64,000 nt of DNA, taken from NCBI RefSeq assembly GCF_037892605.1, contig NZ_JBBKTU010000001.1, positions 1,550,001 to 1,614,000 on the forward strand, in the 5' to 3' direction. The stretch is from Lacibacter sp. H407. Lineage in GTDB: Bacteria; Bacteroidota; Bacteroidia; Chitinophagales; Chitinophagaceae. Positions 9,258 to 17,499 of the stretch are shown here, piece after piece. The notes below the pieces were generated by a model. That model worked only from the letters and a program-made list of their open reading frames with translations. It was not told the origin of the DNA and ran no database searches. Position numbers and translations under genes: made by a program. Each line of letters starts with the position of its first letter. Position 1 is the stretch's first letter.

Positions 9258-10887
9258 AGTTTTAAAAGTACATCCGAAGGACAACGTGATCGTGGCGTTG
9301 ACCAATTTGAAAAAAGGAGAAACCATTTCATTCCAGGGTAATGAGTATGTGTTGCAGGACGATATCAATGCCAAGCATAAATTTTTTGAAAAAGAAATGC
9401 AGCCGGGTGATGAAGCCATCATGTATGGTGTATTGGTAGGCAAGGCGCAAAAACTTATTCCTGCAGGCGGATTGATGACCACAGAAAATCTGAAACATGC
9501 CGCTCTCCCATTTACATATCGCCCTTCGCATTACGAATGGCAGCCACCTGATGTGTCAAAGTTTCAGGGAAAAACATTTAATGGTTATAAGCGAAGCGAT
9601 GGTCGTGTAGGTACTGCCAATTACTGGTTGTTCATTCCAACAGTTTTTTGTGAGAACAGAAATCTCGATGTGATACGTGAAGCCATGCATAATGAATTAG
9701 GTTATGCAGTAACAGCGAAATACAAAAGCTATACTCATCAATTACTCGAAGCATATCAGAAGGGTGAAAACATTGAAGATGTTGACCTCTCTCCTTCTGT
9801 TACTTCACAAAAGATACGTCCGTTTAAAAATGTTGATGGTATTAAGTTTTTAAATCACCAGGGTGGTTGTGGTGGTATTCGCCAGGATGCTGCCGTGCTG
9901 AGTAAATTATTAGCAGCATATGCTGATCATCCAAACGTTGGTGGTGTAACAGTATTGAGTTTGGGTTGCCAGAATTTACAGGTACAGGATTTCAGGAATG
10001 ATCTCAAGCAGCACAATCCCAACTTCGATAAACCGCTGTATGTTTTTGAACAACAGCAATCGCAGAGTGAAGAGCAATTGATCGCTGAAGCGATCCGTAA
10101 AACATTTGAAGGATTGATCGAGATCAACAAACTTGAACGCCAGCCTGCATCACTCGATAAACTTTGTATTGGTGTGAAGTGTGGTGGTAGTGATGGCTTC
10201 AGTGGTATCTCTGCGAATCCTGCTGTTGGTTATGCATCAGATCTTGTTGTTGCATTAGGTGGTAAAATATTATTGGCTGAATTTCCTGAGTTATGTGGTG
10301 TTGAACAGGAACTCATCGATCGCACAAAAGAAAAAGAAAGTGCAGAAAAGTTCATTCACTTAATGACGGCTTATAACGACCAGGCATTGAAAGTGGGTTC
10401 AGGTTTTCACATGAATCCTTCGCCCGGTAATATTAAAGATGGATTAATTACGGATGCCATTAAGAGTGCAGGTGCTGCAAAGAAAGGCGGCACTTCTCCT
10501 GTGGTTGATGTATTAGATTATACAGAACCGGCAACAAAACCCGGCTTGAGTTTGGTTTGCACACCAGGTAACGATGTGGAAGCAACAACAGGTAAAGCGG
10601 CAAGTGGCGCCACATTGATCTTGTTTACAACAGGTCTTGGTACACCAACAGGTAATCCTGTTTGTCCAACTATTAAAGTTTCCACCAACAGTAATTTAAC
10701 CAAACGCATGAACGATATCATTGATATTGATTGCGGACCGGTGATTGAAGGTGAAAAAACAATTGAAGAAATGGGTGAAGCCATTCTTGAATATTGTATT
10801 AAAGCAGCAAGCGGCGAAGTAACACCAAAAGCAGTGATATTGAACCAGGATGATTTCATTCCATGGAAACGTGGTGTGAGTCTGTAA
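9247..10887 (+). CDS. uxaA: Altronate dehydratase
   Basis: The protein has 546 residues. It dehydrates D-altronate to 2-keto-3-deoxygluconate (KDG). An N-terminal SAF-like domain (residues ~1-90) precedes the UxaA catalytic region. That region carries the conserved blocks GRVGTANYWLFIPTVFCENRN, HQGGCGGIRQDAAVL, LSLGCQNLQ and GVKCGGSDGFSGISANPAVG, whose cysteines are consistent with the Fe-dependent family. The ATG lies inside the end of uxaB. The next gene, uxaC, starts 49 nt downstream. Confidence 0.94.
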   Translation: MKHKVLKVHPKDNVIVALTNLKKGETISFQGNEYVLQDDINAKHKFFEKEMQPGDEAIMYGVLVGKAQKLIPAGGLMTTENLKHAALPFTYRPSHYEWQPPDVSKFQGKTFNGYKRSDGRVGTANYWLFIPTVFCENRNLDVIREAMHNELGYAVTAKYKSYTHQLLEAYQKGENIEDVDLSPSVTSQKIRPFKNVDGIKFLNHQGGCGGIRQDAAVLSKLLAAYADHPNVGGVTVLSLGCQNLQVQDFRNDLKQHNPNFDKPLYVFEQQQSQSEEQLIAEAIRKTFEGLIEINKLERQPASLDKLCIGVKCGGSDGFSGISANPAVGYASDLVVALGGKILLAEFPELCGVEQELIDRTKEKESAEKFIHLMTAYNDQALKVGSGFHMNPSPGNIKDGLITDAIKSAGAAKKGGTSPVVDVLDYTEPATKPGLSLVCTPGNDVEATTGKAASGATLILFTTGLGTPTGNPVCPTIKVSTNSNLTKRMNDIIDIDCGPVIEGEKTIEEMGEAILEYCIKAASGEVTPKAVILNQDDFIPWKRGVSL

Positions 10888-10936
10888 GTATAGCAACGAT
10901 TGAAATCGACCATATTTTCTTAGCAAAACAAACGAC

Positions 10937-12379
10937 ATGAAAAAGTTTTTAGACAGTAACTTTTTACTGCAAAGCAAAACAGCCGAGCAACTCTACCACG
11001 AGTATGCAAAGCAAATGCCTATCATCGATTATCATAATCACCTGCCACCAGAGCAGGTAGCAAATAATATCAACTTCGAAAATCTTACGCAGGTGTGGTT
11101 GTATGGCGATCATTATAAATGGAGAGCAATGCGTACGAATGGTGTGAATGAAAAGTTCATCACCGGTAATGCCAGCGATTGGGAAAAGTTTGAACAATGG
11201 GCAGCAACTGTTCCTTATACTTTACGCAATCCATTATATCATTGGACGCATCTTGAACTGCAACGCTATTTCAACATTGAAGAAGTATTGAATGCTGACA
11301 GCGCCAAACGTATTTATGACGATGCTACCGCACAATTGCAGAATGCATCGCATAGTGTGCAAGGTTTATTGCAACAGATGAATGTGAAACTCATCTGCAC
11401 AACAGATGATCCTGTTGATGATTTGAAATACCATCAACAACTTCGTCAGCAAGGCAGCTTCACTAAAATGAATCCTGCTTTCCGTCCTGATAAAGCAATG
11501 AATGTTGATGATACCATCGGCTTCAATAATTATCTCACCTTATTAGAGAAGGCAGCCGATACATCTATCAGCACGTTCAACGATTATTTAGCTGCATTGA
11601 AAAAGCGTCATGACTATTTTGCAGCGAATGGTTGTGCGGTATCTGATCATGGATTGGAAGAGATCTATGCAGAAGATTATACCCAAACAGAGATCGTTGG
11701 CATTTTTGCACAGGTACGCAGCGGCGGCAACTTAACACTTGAAGAAAAGAAAAAATTCAAAAGTGCCATGCTGGTGATCTTTGCTGAATGGGATCATGAA
11801 AAAGGTTGGGTGCAACAATACCATTTAGGTGCATTGCGCAATAACAACAGCCGCATGTTGCAGCAGTTAGGTCCTGATACAGGTTGGGACAGCATCGGTG
11901 ATTTCTCACAAGCAAGAGCTTTATCAAAATTCTTAAACCGTTTAGACAGTAATGATAAACTGGCAAAGACCATCATCTATAACCTGAATCCTGCCGATAA
12001 TGAATTGTTCGCAACCATGATCGGCAATTTCAATGATGGTTCTGTTGCAGGTAAAGTACAATGGGGCAGCGGTTGGTGGTTCCTCGATCAGAAAGATGGA
12101 ATGACCAAACAGATCAATGCACTCAGCAACATGGGACTACTCAGTCGCTTCGTTGGTATGTTGACTGATAGCCGCAGTTTCTTATCCTTTCCACGTCATG
12201 AATATTTCCGTCGTATACTTTGTAATATGTATGGTGAAGAGGTTGAGAATGGAGAATTGCCGAATGATATTGCATTGATCGGCAAAACCATACAGGATAT
12301 CTGTTACAACAACGCAAAACAATATTTCAACCTGCAGCATCTCGATGCAGCAGAAACAGTAACATCAAAAAACATATAA
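10937..12379 (+). CDS. uxaC: Glucuronate/galacturonate isomerase
   Basis: The protein has 480 residues, close to the usual ~470. UxaC interconverts D-glucuronate with D-fructuronate and D-galacturonate with D-tagaturonate, so it is the shared entry point for the pectin and glucuronoxylan routes in this window. The amidohydrolase-like barrel starts with the metal-binding YHNHLPPEQVA; other family blocks are LTQVWLYGDHYKWRAMRTNGV, ICTTDDPVDDL and LTDSRSFLSFPRHEYFRR. It is cytoplasmic. kduD follows 6 nt after the stop, indicating one operon. Confidence 0.95.
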   Translation: MKKFLDSNFLLQSKTAEQLYHEYAKQMPIIDYHNHLPPEQVANNINFENLTQVWLYGDHYKWRAMRTNGVNEKFITGNASDWEKFEQWAATVPYTLRNPLYHWTHLELQRYFNIEEVLNADSAKRIYDDATAQLQNASHSVQGLLQQMNVKLICTTDDPVDDLKYHQQLRQQGSFTKMNPAFRPDKAMNVDDTIGFNNYLTLLEKAADTSISTFNDYLAALKKRHDYFAANGCAVSDHGLEEIYAEDYTQTEIVGIFAQVRSGGNLTLEEKKKFKSAMLVIFAEWDHEKGWVQQYHLGALRNNNSRMLQQLGPDTGWDSIGDFSQARALSKFLNRLDSNDKLAKTIIYNLNPADNELFATMIGNFNDGSVAGKVQWGSGWWFLDQKDGMTKQINALSNMGLLSRFVGMLTDSRSFLSFPRHEYFRRILCNMYGEEVENGELPNDIALIGKTIQDICYNNAKQYFNLQHLDAAETVTSKNI

Positions 12380-12385
12380 TCGAAC

Positions 12386-13147
12386 ATGCAAACATTGGAT
12401 CTTTTTAACCTTTCAGGCAAAACTGCATTGGTAACCGGTTGCGATACCGGTCTTGGTATGGGAATGGCAACAGCATTGGCAGAAGCAGGTGCAGATATTG
12501 TGGGCGCTTCTATTGTAGAAGATTATTCTGCTGTTAAAGCAGCTATTGAAGCAACCGGCCGCAAGTTCACTTATCACCGTGTTGATATTGGCAACCGTGA
12601 AGCACTTTATGCATTCATCAATAAAGTAAAAGCAGAAAATAAAATTGATATTCTTGTGAACAATGCAGGTATCATTATGCGCAAACCTGCTGCTGAACAT
12701 CCTGATGAGTATTGGGATAAAGTAGTTGACATCAACCTCAATGCACAATTCATTCTTGGTCGTGAGTTTGGTAAACACATGATCGATAACGGTGGTGGTA
12801 AGATCATCTTCACTTGTTCATTGTTAAGTTTCCAGGGTGGTATTAATGTACCAGGTTATACTGCAACAAAATCTGCAGTAGCTGGTTTGGTGCGTGCATT
12901 TGGTAATGAGTGGGGAAGCAAAGGTGTTTGTGTAAATGGTATTGCTCCAGGGTATATCGCAACAAATAATACACAGGCTTTGCGTGAAGATGCAGACAGA
13001 AGCAAATCAATTCTTGATCGTATTCCTGTTGGTCGTTGGGGTGTTCCTGCCGATTTTAAAGGACCGGTTACCTTCCTTGCATCATCAGCATCAGATTATG
13101 TAAATGGCACGGTGTTGTTTGTTGATGGTGGATGGATGGCGAGATAA
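12386..13147 (+). CDS. kduD: 2-keto-3-deoxygluconate oxidoreductase, KduD-type SDR
   Basis: The protein has 253 residues. It is a classical short-chain dehydrogenase with the cofactor motif TGCDTGLG (17-24), NNAG near 92-95, and the catalytic S145, Y158 and K162 (YTATK). The TGCxTGLGxGMA start and the C-terminal NGTVLFVDGGWMAR are characteristic of KduD. KduD reduces the 2,5-diketo product of KduI to KDG in the unsaturated-uronate branch. It sits directly before kduI, which supports the call. Confidence 0.9.
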   Translation: MQTLDLFNLSGKTALVTGCDTGLGMGMATALAEAGADIVGASIVEDYSAVKAAIEATGRKFTYHRVDIGNREALYAFINKVKAENKIDILVNNAGIIMRKPAAEHPDEYWDKVVDINLNAQFILGREFGKHMIDNGGGKIIFTCSLLSFQGGINVPGYTATKSAVAGLVRAFGNEWGSKGVCVNGIAPGYIATNNTQALREDADRSKSILDRIPVGRWGVPADFKGPVTFLASSASDYVNGTVLFVDGGWMAR

Positions 13148-13193
13148 CAAAGCCGATAGTTAACAGTAATTAGTCATTAGTAATAAGATAGTC

Positions 13194-14099
13194 ATGGCAA
13201 CAAAAAAGGCAAAAGTTCCGGCAGTTCAATTGAAAGATTATAACAGCAATACTTACATGGATGGAGATATGGAAGTACGTTTTGCTGTGGGACCGGAAGA
13301 AACAAAAGGTTTCGATACACAACAACTCATCGATAATTTTTTGGTGAAAGATCTTCTGGTAGCTGATAAACTGAAATTAGTTTATACGCATTACGATCGT
13401 GTAATTGTTGGTGGTGCAGTTCCTGTATCAAAAACATTAACGCTTCCTAATCATCCCGAATTAAGAGCTGAGTATTTTTTGGAAAGAAGAGAGCTCGGCA
13501 TCATTAACATTGGTGGCAAAGGAACTGTAATTGCAGATGGTAAGAAGTTTGACCTCGATAAACTTTCCTGTTTGTACCTCGGTAAAGGCACACAGAAAGT
13601 AAGTTTTACTTCTGCATCAAAAAAGAATCCTGCTGTGTTCTATTTATTATCATCACCTGCACATGCAACTTATCCAAATGCCATGTTCACAAAAGAACAG
13701 GCATCACCGGTTGAATTGGGCGCAGTTGAAACAGCGAATAAGCGTACGGTTTATAAATACATTCACCTCGATGGTTTGAAAAGCTGTCAATTGGTAATGG
13801 GTTTAACAGTGCTTGCTCCTGGTAGTGTATGGAATTCAATTCCACCACACACACATACACGCAGAATGGAAGTGTATTTGTATTTCGATTTACCGGAAGG
13901 ACAACGCTTATTCCATTTCATGGGTAACCCAATGGAAACAAGACATATGGTAATGACCAACAACGAAGCTGTGATCTCTCCACCATGGAGTACACACTTT
14001 GGTTGCGGCACCACCAACTATGGTTTCATTTGGGGAATGGCCGGTGAAAATTTAGTTTATACTGATATGGACCCGGCTCCGGTTCCAACGCTGAAATAG
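13194..14099 (+). CDS. kduI: 5-dehydro-4-deoxy-D-glucuronate isomerase
   Basis: The protein has 301 residues; the family is usually ~278, and the extra length is a basic N-terminal extension (MATKKAKVPAVQLKD). KduI isomerises the keto form of unsaturated uronate released by GH105 into 3-deoxy-D-glycero-2,5-hexodiulosonate, the KduD substrate. Zinc ligands of the cupin are visible as H219, H221, E226 (PPHTHTRRMEVYLYF) and H268 (PPWSTHFGCGT). The gene is 47 nt after kduD and 3 nt before the first sugar kinase. Confidence 0.93.
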   Translation: MATKKAKVPAVQLKDYNSNTYMDGDMEVRFAVGPEETKGFDTQQLIDNFLVKDLLVADKLKLVYTHYDRVIVGGAVPVSKTLTLPNHPELRAEYFLERRELGIINIGGKGTVIADGKKFDLDKLSCLYLGKGTQKVSFTSASKKNPAVFYLLSSPAHATYPNAMFTKEQASPVELGAVETANKRTVYKYIHLDGLKSCQLVMGLTVLAPGSVWNSIPPHTHTRRMEVYLYFDLPEGQRLFHFMGNPMETRHMVMTNNEAVISPPWSTHFGCGTTNYGFIWGMAGENLVYTDMDPAPVPTLK

Positions 14100-14102
14100 T
14101 TT

Positions 14103-15149
14103 ATGAGTAAAGTGCTTTGTTTTGGAGAATTGTTACTTCGATTGCCGCCTGCCAACGGAGGTGAATGGTTGCGTACCAACCAGGTGCCCGTGTTTGTTGG
14201 TGGTGCCGAACTCAATGTAGCAACAGCACTCGCTACCTGGCAAATGCCGGTGAAGTATTGCACAGCATTGCCAGACAATATCATTACACGTGATATTATT
14301 TCTTTCCTGCAAACAAAAAACATCGACACCTCTCCTATCATTCTTTCAGGCGAACGCATTGGATTGTATTATCTGAAAGAAGGCGCTGATATGAAGAGTG
14401 AAGAGAATGTGTTCGATCGGAAATATTCATCCTTCTCTACGCTTAATACAGGTGTGGTAAACTGGGATGAAATTTTACAGGATGTCGAATGGTTTCACTT
14501 CAGTGCCATTGCTCCTGCTGTGAGTGAAAAAGCTGCAGCGCTATGCCTGGAAGCAGTAAAGGCCGCATCGCAACGGAACATTCCCATTTCTGTTGACTTG
14601 AATTATCGTTCACTGTTATGGAAGTATGGTAAACAGCCTTGGGAAATCATGCCCAGTCTCGTAAAGTATTGCGATGTCATTATGGGCAATATATGGTCAG
14701 CACAAACATTGCTTGGTGTTTCTGTTGATGATAAACTGTTACAACCACGAAGCAAAGAAGTGTTTTTGCAACATGCTACTTACACAGGTAAGCAATTGTT
14801 CGAACGTTTTGTAAACTGTAAGTGGGTTGCCAATACATTTCGTTTTGATGCAGAGGCCGGTAATATCAGTTACTATGCAGCACTCAATACAAAAGAAGAA
14901 CAGGCTGTGAGCCCTGTGTTTGCAACCGATGCCATTGTTGACAAAGTAGGCAGTGGCGATTGCTTTATGGCAGGCCTGATCTATGGATTAAAATCACAAC
15001 ATGCTATACAGGATGTGATCGGTTTTGCTGCAGCTGCTGCTTTTGCCAAGCTGCACGAAAAAGGCGATTCAACACAAAACACAGTAGAGTATATTCAACA
15101 GGTAAGAGCAAAATTTGAAACAACTAAACAACAATCATTTATTTCCTAG
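14103..15149 (+). CDS. PfkB-family sugar kinase, likely 2-keto-3-deoxygluconate kinase (first copy)
   Basis: The protein has 348 residues of the ribokinase/PfkB fold. The N-terminal FGELLLRL and VGGAELNVATALA bind substrate; SVDLNYRSLLWK and the anion-hole/catalytic GSGDCF motif near residue 285 complete the active site. In context it should phosphorylate KDG to KDPG. It is only 3 nt after kduI and 17 nt before a second PfkB kinase. The two are clearly diverged, so one may have another substrate. I leave the symbol empty for that reason. Confidence 0.8.
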   Translation: MSKVLCFGELLLRLPPANGGEWLRTNQVPVFVGGAELNVATALATWQMPVKYCTALPDNIITRDIISFLQTKNIDTSPIILSGERIGLYYLKEGADMKSEENVFDRKYSSFSTLNTGVVNWDEILQDVEWFHFSAIAPAVSEKAAALCLEAVKAASQRNIPISVDLNYRSLLWKYGKQPWEIMPSLVKYCDVIMGNIWSAQTLLGVSVDDKLLQPRSKEVFLQHATYTGKQLFERFVNCKWVANTFRFDAEAGNISYYAALNTKEEQAVSPVFATDAIVDKVGSGDCFMAGLIYGLKSQHAIQDVIGFAAAAAFAKLHEKGDSTQNTVEYIQQVRAKFETTKQQSFIS

Positions 15150-15166
15150 CATTTAAAACAACTGAT

Positions 15167-16192
15167 ATGTCGAAAAAAGTAGTAACACTCGGAGAGATTA
15201 TGTTGCGTTTGTCAACCCCCGATTTTAAACGTTTTGTACAAGCTGATACATTTGATATCACTTATGGTGGTGGTGAAGCAAACGTATCTGCTGCACTATG
15301 TAACTATGGCTTAAACGGAACATTTGTTTCCAAAGTACCTAACAATCCAATCGGTCAATCGGCCATTAATCATTTACGTCGCTATGGTGTAGATACGCAG
15401 TTTGTTGCAAGAGGTGGTGACCGTTTAGGTATTTACTTCCTCGAAACTGGTGCATCTATGCGTGCATCACAAGTAGTATATGATCGTGCAGGTGCATCTA
15501 TTGCAGATGTTGATGCAAGTGAATTTGACTGGGATAAAATTTTCGATGGCGCCGACTGGTTTCATACAACAGGTATTACGCCTGCATTGAGCGATAAAGC
15601 TGCTGCTTTAACGTTGGCTGCATTGAAAGCTGCAAAAGCAAAAGGTATCACCACTTCGATCGATCTTAACTTCCGTAAAAAATTATGGACAAAAGAAAAA
15701 GCCCGTGAAGTAATGACTGGCCTTTGCGAATTTGTTGATGTTTGTATTGGTAACGAAGAAGATGCTGACTTATGTCTTGGCTTCAAAGCAAAAGATACTG
15801 ATGTTACAAAAGGTGAATTGAACCTTGATGGTTTCAAAGATGTATTCCAGCAAATGAAAGCGAAGTTTGGTTTCAAATTCATTGCTTCTTCCTTACGTGA
15901 AAGCCATAGTGCTTCTGATAATGGCTGGAGTGCATTGGTATATGATGGTACTGATTACTATCACACAAAACAATATAGTGTACGTATCGTTGACCGTGTA
16001 GGTAGCGGTGATTCATTTGCAAGTGGTTTGATCTACGGCTTGGTTACAGGCATGCCAATGGGCGAAGCGGCAGAGTTTGGTGTAGCTGCAAGTGCATTGA
16101 AACACACAATTCCTGGTGATCTGAACCACGCAACATTAGGTGAAGTTAAAGACCTGATGAAAGGCGATGGCAGCGGAAGGGTACAACGTTAA
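15167..16192 (+). CDS. kdgK: 2-keto-3-deoxygluconate kinase (second PfkB copy)
   Basis: The protein has 341 residues. PfkB motifs: TLGEIMLRLSTP at the start, GGGEANVSAALCNYG, IDLNFRKKLW, and GSGDSFASGLIYGL with the catalytic Asp. This copy looks the more typical KDG kinase of Bacteroidota, with the DRLGIYFLETGASMR segment. It produces KDPG for the aldolase 584 nt downstream. A perfect 20-bp inverted repeat follows its stop codon. Confidence 0.85.
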   Translation: MSKKVVTLGEIMLRLSTPDFKRFVQADTFDITYGGGEANVSAALCNYGLNGTFVSKVPNNPIGQSAINHLRRYGVDTQFVARGGDRLGIYFLETGASMRASQVVYDRAGASIADVDASEFDWDKIFDGADWFHTTGITPALSDKAAALTLAALKAAKAKGITTSIDLNFRKKLWTKEKAREVMTGLCEFVDVCIGNEEDADLCLGFKAKDTDVTKGELNLDGFKDVFQQMKAKFGFKFIASSLRESHSASDNGWSALVYDGTDYYHTKQYSVRIVDRVGSGDSFASGLIYGLVTGMPMGEAAEFGVAASALKHTIPGDLNHATLGEVKDLMKGDGSGRVQR

Positions 16193-16198
16193 TCAGTA

Positions 16199-16246
16199 AT
16201 GAGTAATGAATGATGAGTGCTCAGTTACTCATCATTCATTACTCAT
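16199..16246. repeat. Perfect 20-bp inverted repeat (TGATGAGTAATGA-type)
   Basis: ATGAGTAATGAATGATGAGT at 16199-16218 pairs with its exact reverse complement at 16227-16246 across an 8-nt loop. It is A/T-rich and built of ATGA/ATGAGT units. Relatives lie on the other side of the next gene (16720-16756). It could form a hairpin between kdgK and the YhcH-type gene, or be a dispersed intergenic repeat. Confidence 0.8.
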
Positions 16247-16269
16247 CATTCATTTTATAAATTACGACG

Positions 16270-16719
16270 ATGATCATTGATACAATCAAGAATGCGCCCA
16301 AATACTTTTCAGCACATCCGTTGTTTGCAAAAGCATTTGAGTACATCCAGCAAACCGACCTGGCAAATGCTGCCGATGGTAAAAGTGATATTGCAGAAGG
16401 TTTAAAAGCCATCATCAGCAATGCACCCGGTAAAACAAAAGAAACCAGTCTGCAGAAATTTGAATGTCATAATAAGAATATCGACATTCAGCTTTGCATT
16501 AAAGGTGTTGAAACCATTGGCTGGAAACCGAGAGAAAAATGTGTAACTCCAAAAGGTGAGTACAACGATGAAAAGGATGTGTTGTTTTACGACGATGCTC
16601 CTGATACGTATTTCCAATTGACCGATGGGCAGTTTGCGATCTTCTATCCGGAAGATGTGCATGCACCGATGATCGGTGAGGGAGAGATTAAGAAGTTGGT
16701 GATCAAAGTGAAGATATGA
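16270..16719 (+). CDS. YhcH/YjgK/YiaL family protein (DUF386)
   Basis: The protein has 149 residues and is cytoplasmic, a cupin-like family found with sugar-acid operons such as yia and yhc. Conserved features are FECHNKNIDIQLCIKGVETIGW and the C-terminal FAIFYPEDVHAPMIGEG, whose His and Glu residues bind metal in characterised relatives. A role in isomerising or anomerising a sugar acid is suggested for the family but is not fixed. Here it is flanked on both sides by ATGAGT-type repeats, unlike the other tightly packed genes of this operon. Confidence 0.85.
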   Translation: MIIDTIKNAPKYFSAHPLFAKAFEYIQQTDLANAADGKSDIAEGLKAIISNAPGKTKETSLQKFECHNKNIDIQLCIKGVETIGWKPREKCVTPKGEYNDEKDVLFYDDAPDTYFQLTDGQFAIFYPEDVHAPMIGEGEIKKLVIKVKI

Positions 16720-16756
16720 GTGATGAATGATGAGTGATGAGTAATGAATAATGAGT
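16720..16756. repeat. Direct-repeat tract of ATGAGT/ATGAAT units
   Basis: The 37 nt after the DUF386 stop consist almost only of GTGATGA, ATGAGT and AATGAAT units, the same units that make the inverted repeat at 16199-16246. No hairpin as strong as that one is seen here. Confidence 0.65.
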
Positions 16757-16775
16757 AAAAACTAAAACGATTCAA

Positions 16776-17438
16776 ATGAGCAAAACACAACAGATATCAG
16801 ATGCAATTGTACAACAGGGTATTCTCCCTTTGTATTTTAATCCAAGCGAAGAAGTAAGTCTTGATGTTTTAAAAGCGATTTACAAAGCAGGCATCAAAGC
16901 AGTTGAGTACACCAATCGTGGCGATGCGGCATTGGCCAACTTCACCAAAATGGTGCAACTGCGTAATGCTGAAATGCCCGGTTTGTTATTAGGAGTTGGT
17001 ACTATTAAGAACATGCAACATGCAACAGATTATATGGCAGCAGGCGCTGACTTTTTAGTAAGCCCCGGCTTTGTTCCTGAAGTTGCTGCCTATTGCGTAG
17101 CGAATGATATTTTTTATGCACCGGGTTGTATGACTCCAACTGAAATTATTGCAGCAGAAAATGCAGGCATTAAGTTTATCAAGTTATTTCCCGGTAATAT
17201 GATGGGTACAGAGTTTTTAACCACTATTAAAGATATCTTCCCTAAATTGTTGTTTATGCCAACAGGTGGTGTAGATACAACCAAAGAAAGTATTGAGAGC
17301 TGGTACAAGGCAGGTGTATGTGCAGTGGGTATGGGTAGCAAACTCATCAGCAAAAAATTAATGGAAGCAAAAGATTATGCAGCGATGGAAGAAGCAACCA
17401 AAGACGTGCTTGCCATTATTGCATCAGTAAAAAAATAA
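16776..17438 (+). CDS. kdgA: KDPG/KHG aldolase
   Basis: The protein has 220 residues, a class I aldolase that splits 2-keto-3-deoxy-6-phosphogluconate into pyruvate and glyceraldehyde 3-phosphate. The Schiff-base lysine is in GIKFIKLFPG (K136); the catalytic Glu is E44 in VEYTNRG. The usual GVGTI and SPGF blocks are present at about 73 and 96, and the phosphate-binding PTGGV follows. It is the last enzyme shared by all uronate routes in the window and is followed 61 nt later by the hexuronate transporter. Confidence 0.93.
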   Translation: MSKTQQISDAIVQQGILPLYFNPSEEVSLDVLKAIYKAGIKAVEYTNRGDAALANFTKMVQLRNAEMPGLLLGVGTIKNMQHATDYMAAGADFLVSPGFVPEVAAYCVANDIFYAPGCMTPTEIIAAENAGIKFIKLFPGNMMGTEFLTTIKDIFPKLLFMPTGGVDTTKESIESWYKAGVCAVGMGSKLISKKLMEAKDYAAMEEATKDVLAIIASVKK

Positions 17439-17499
17439 TAACCACTTCTCGTTTAAGAACGGATCAAAGCGTTTATAAGCGGCGGACAAAACAACGAAC

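Noticed and set aside
16193-16260. CRISPR-like array from the repeated ATGAGT units
   Set aside because: Units are short, have no spacers of regular length, and no cas genes are present.
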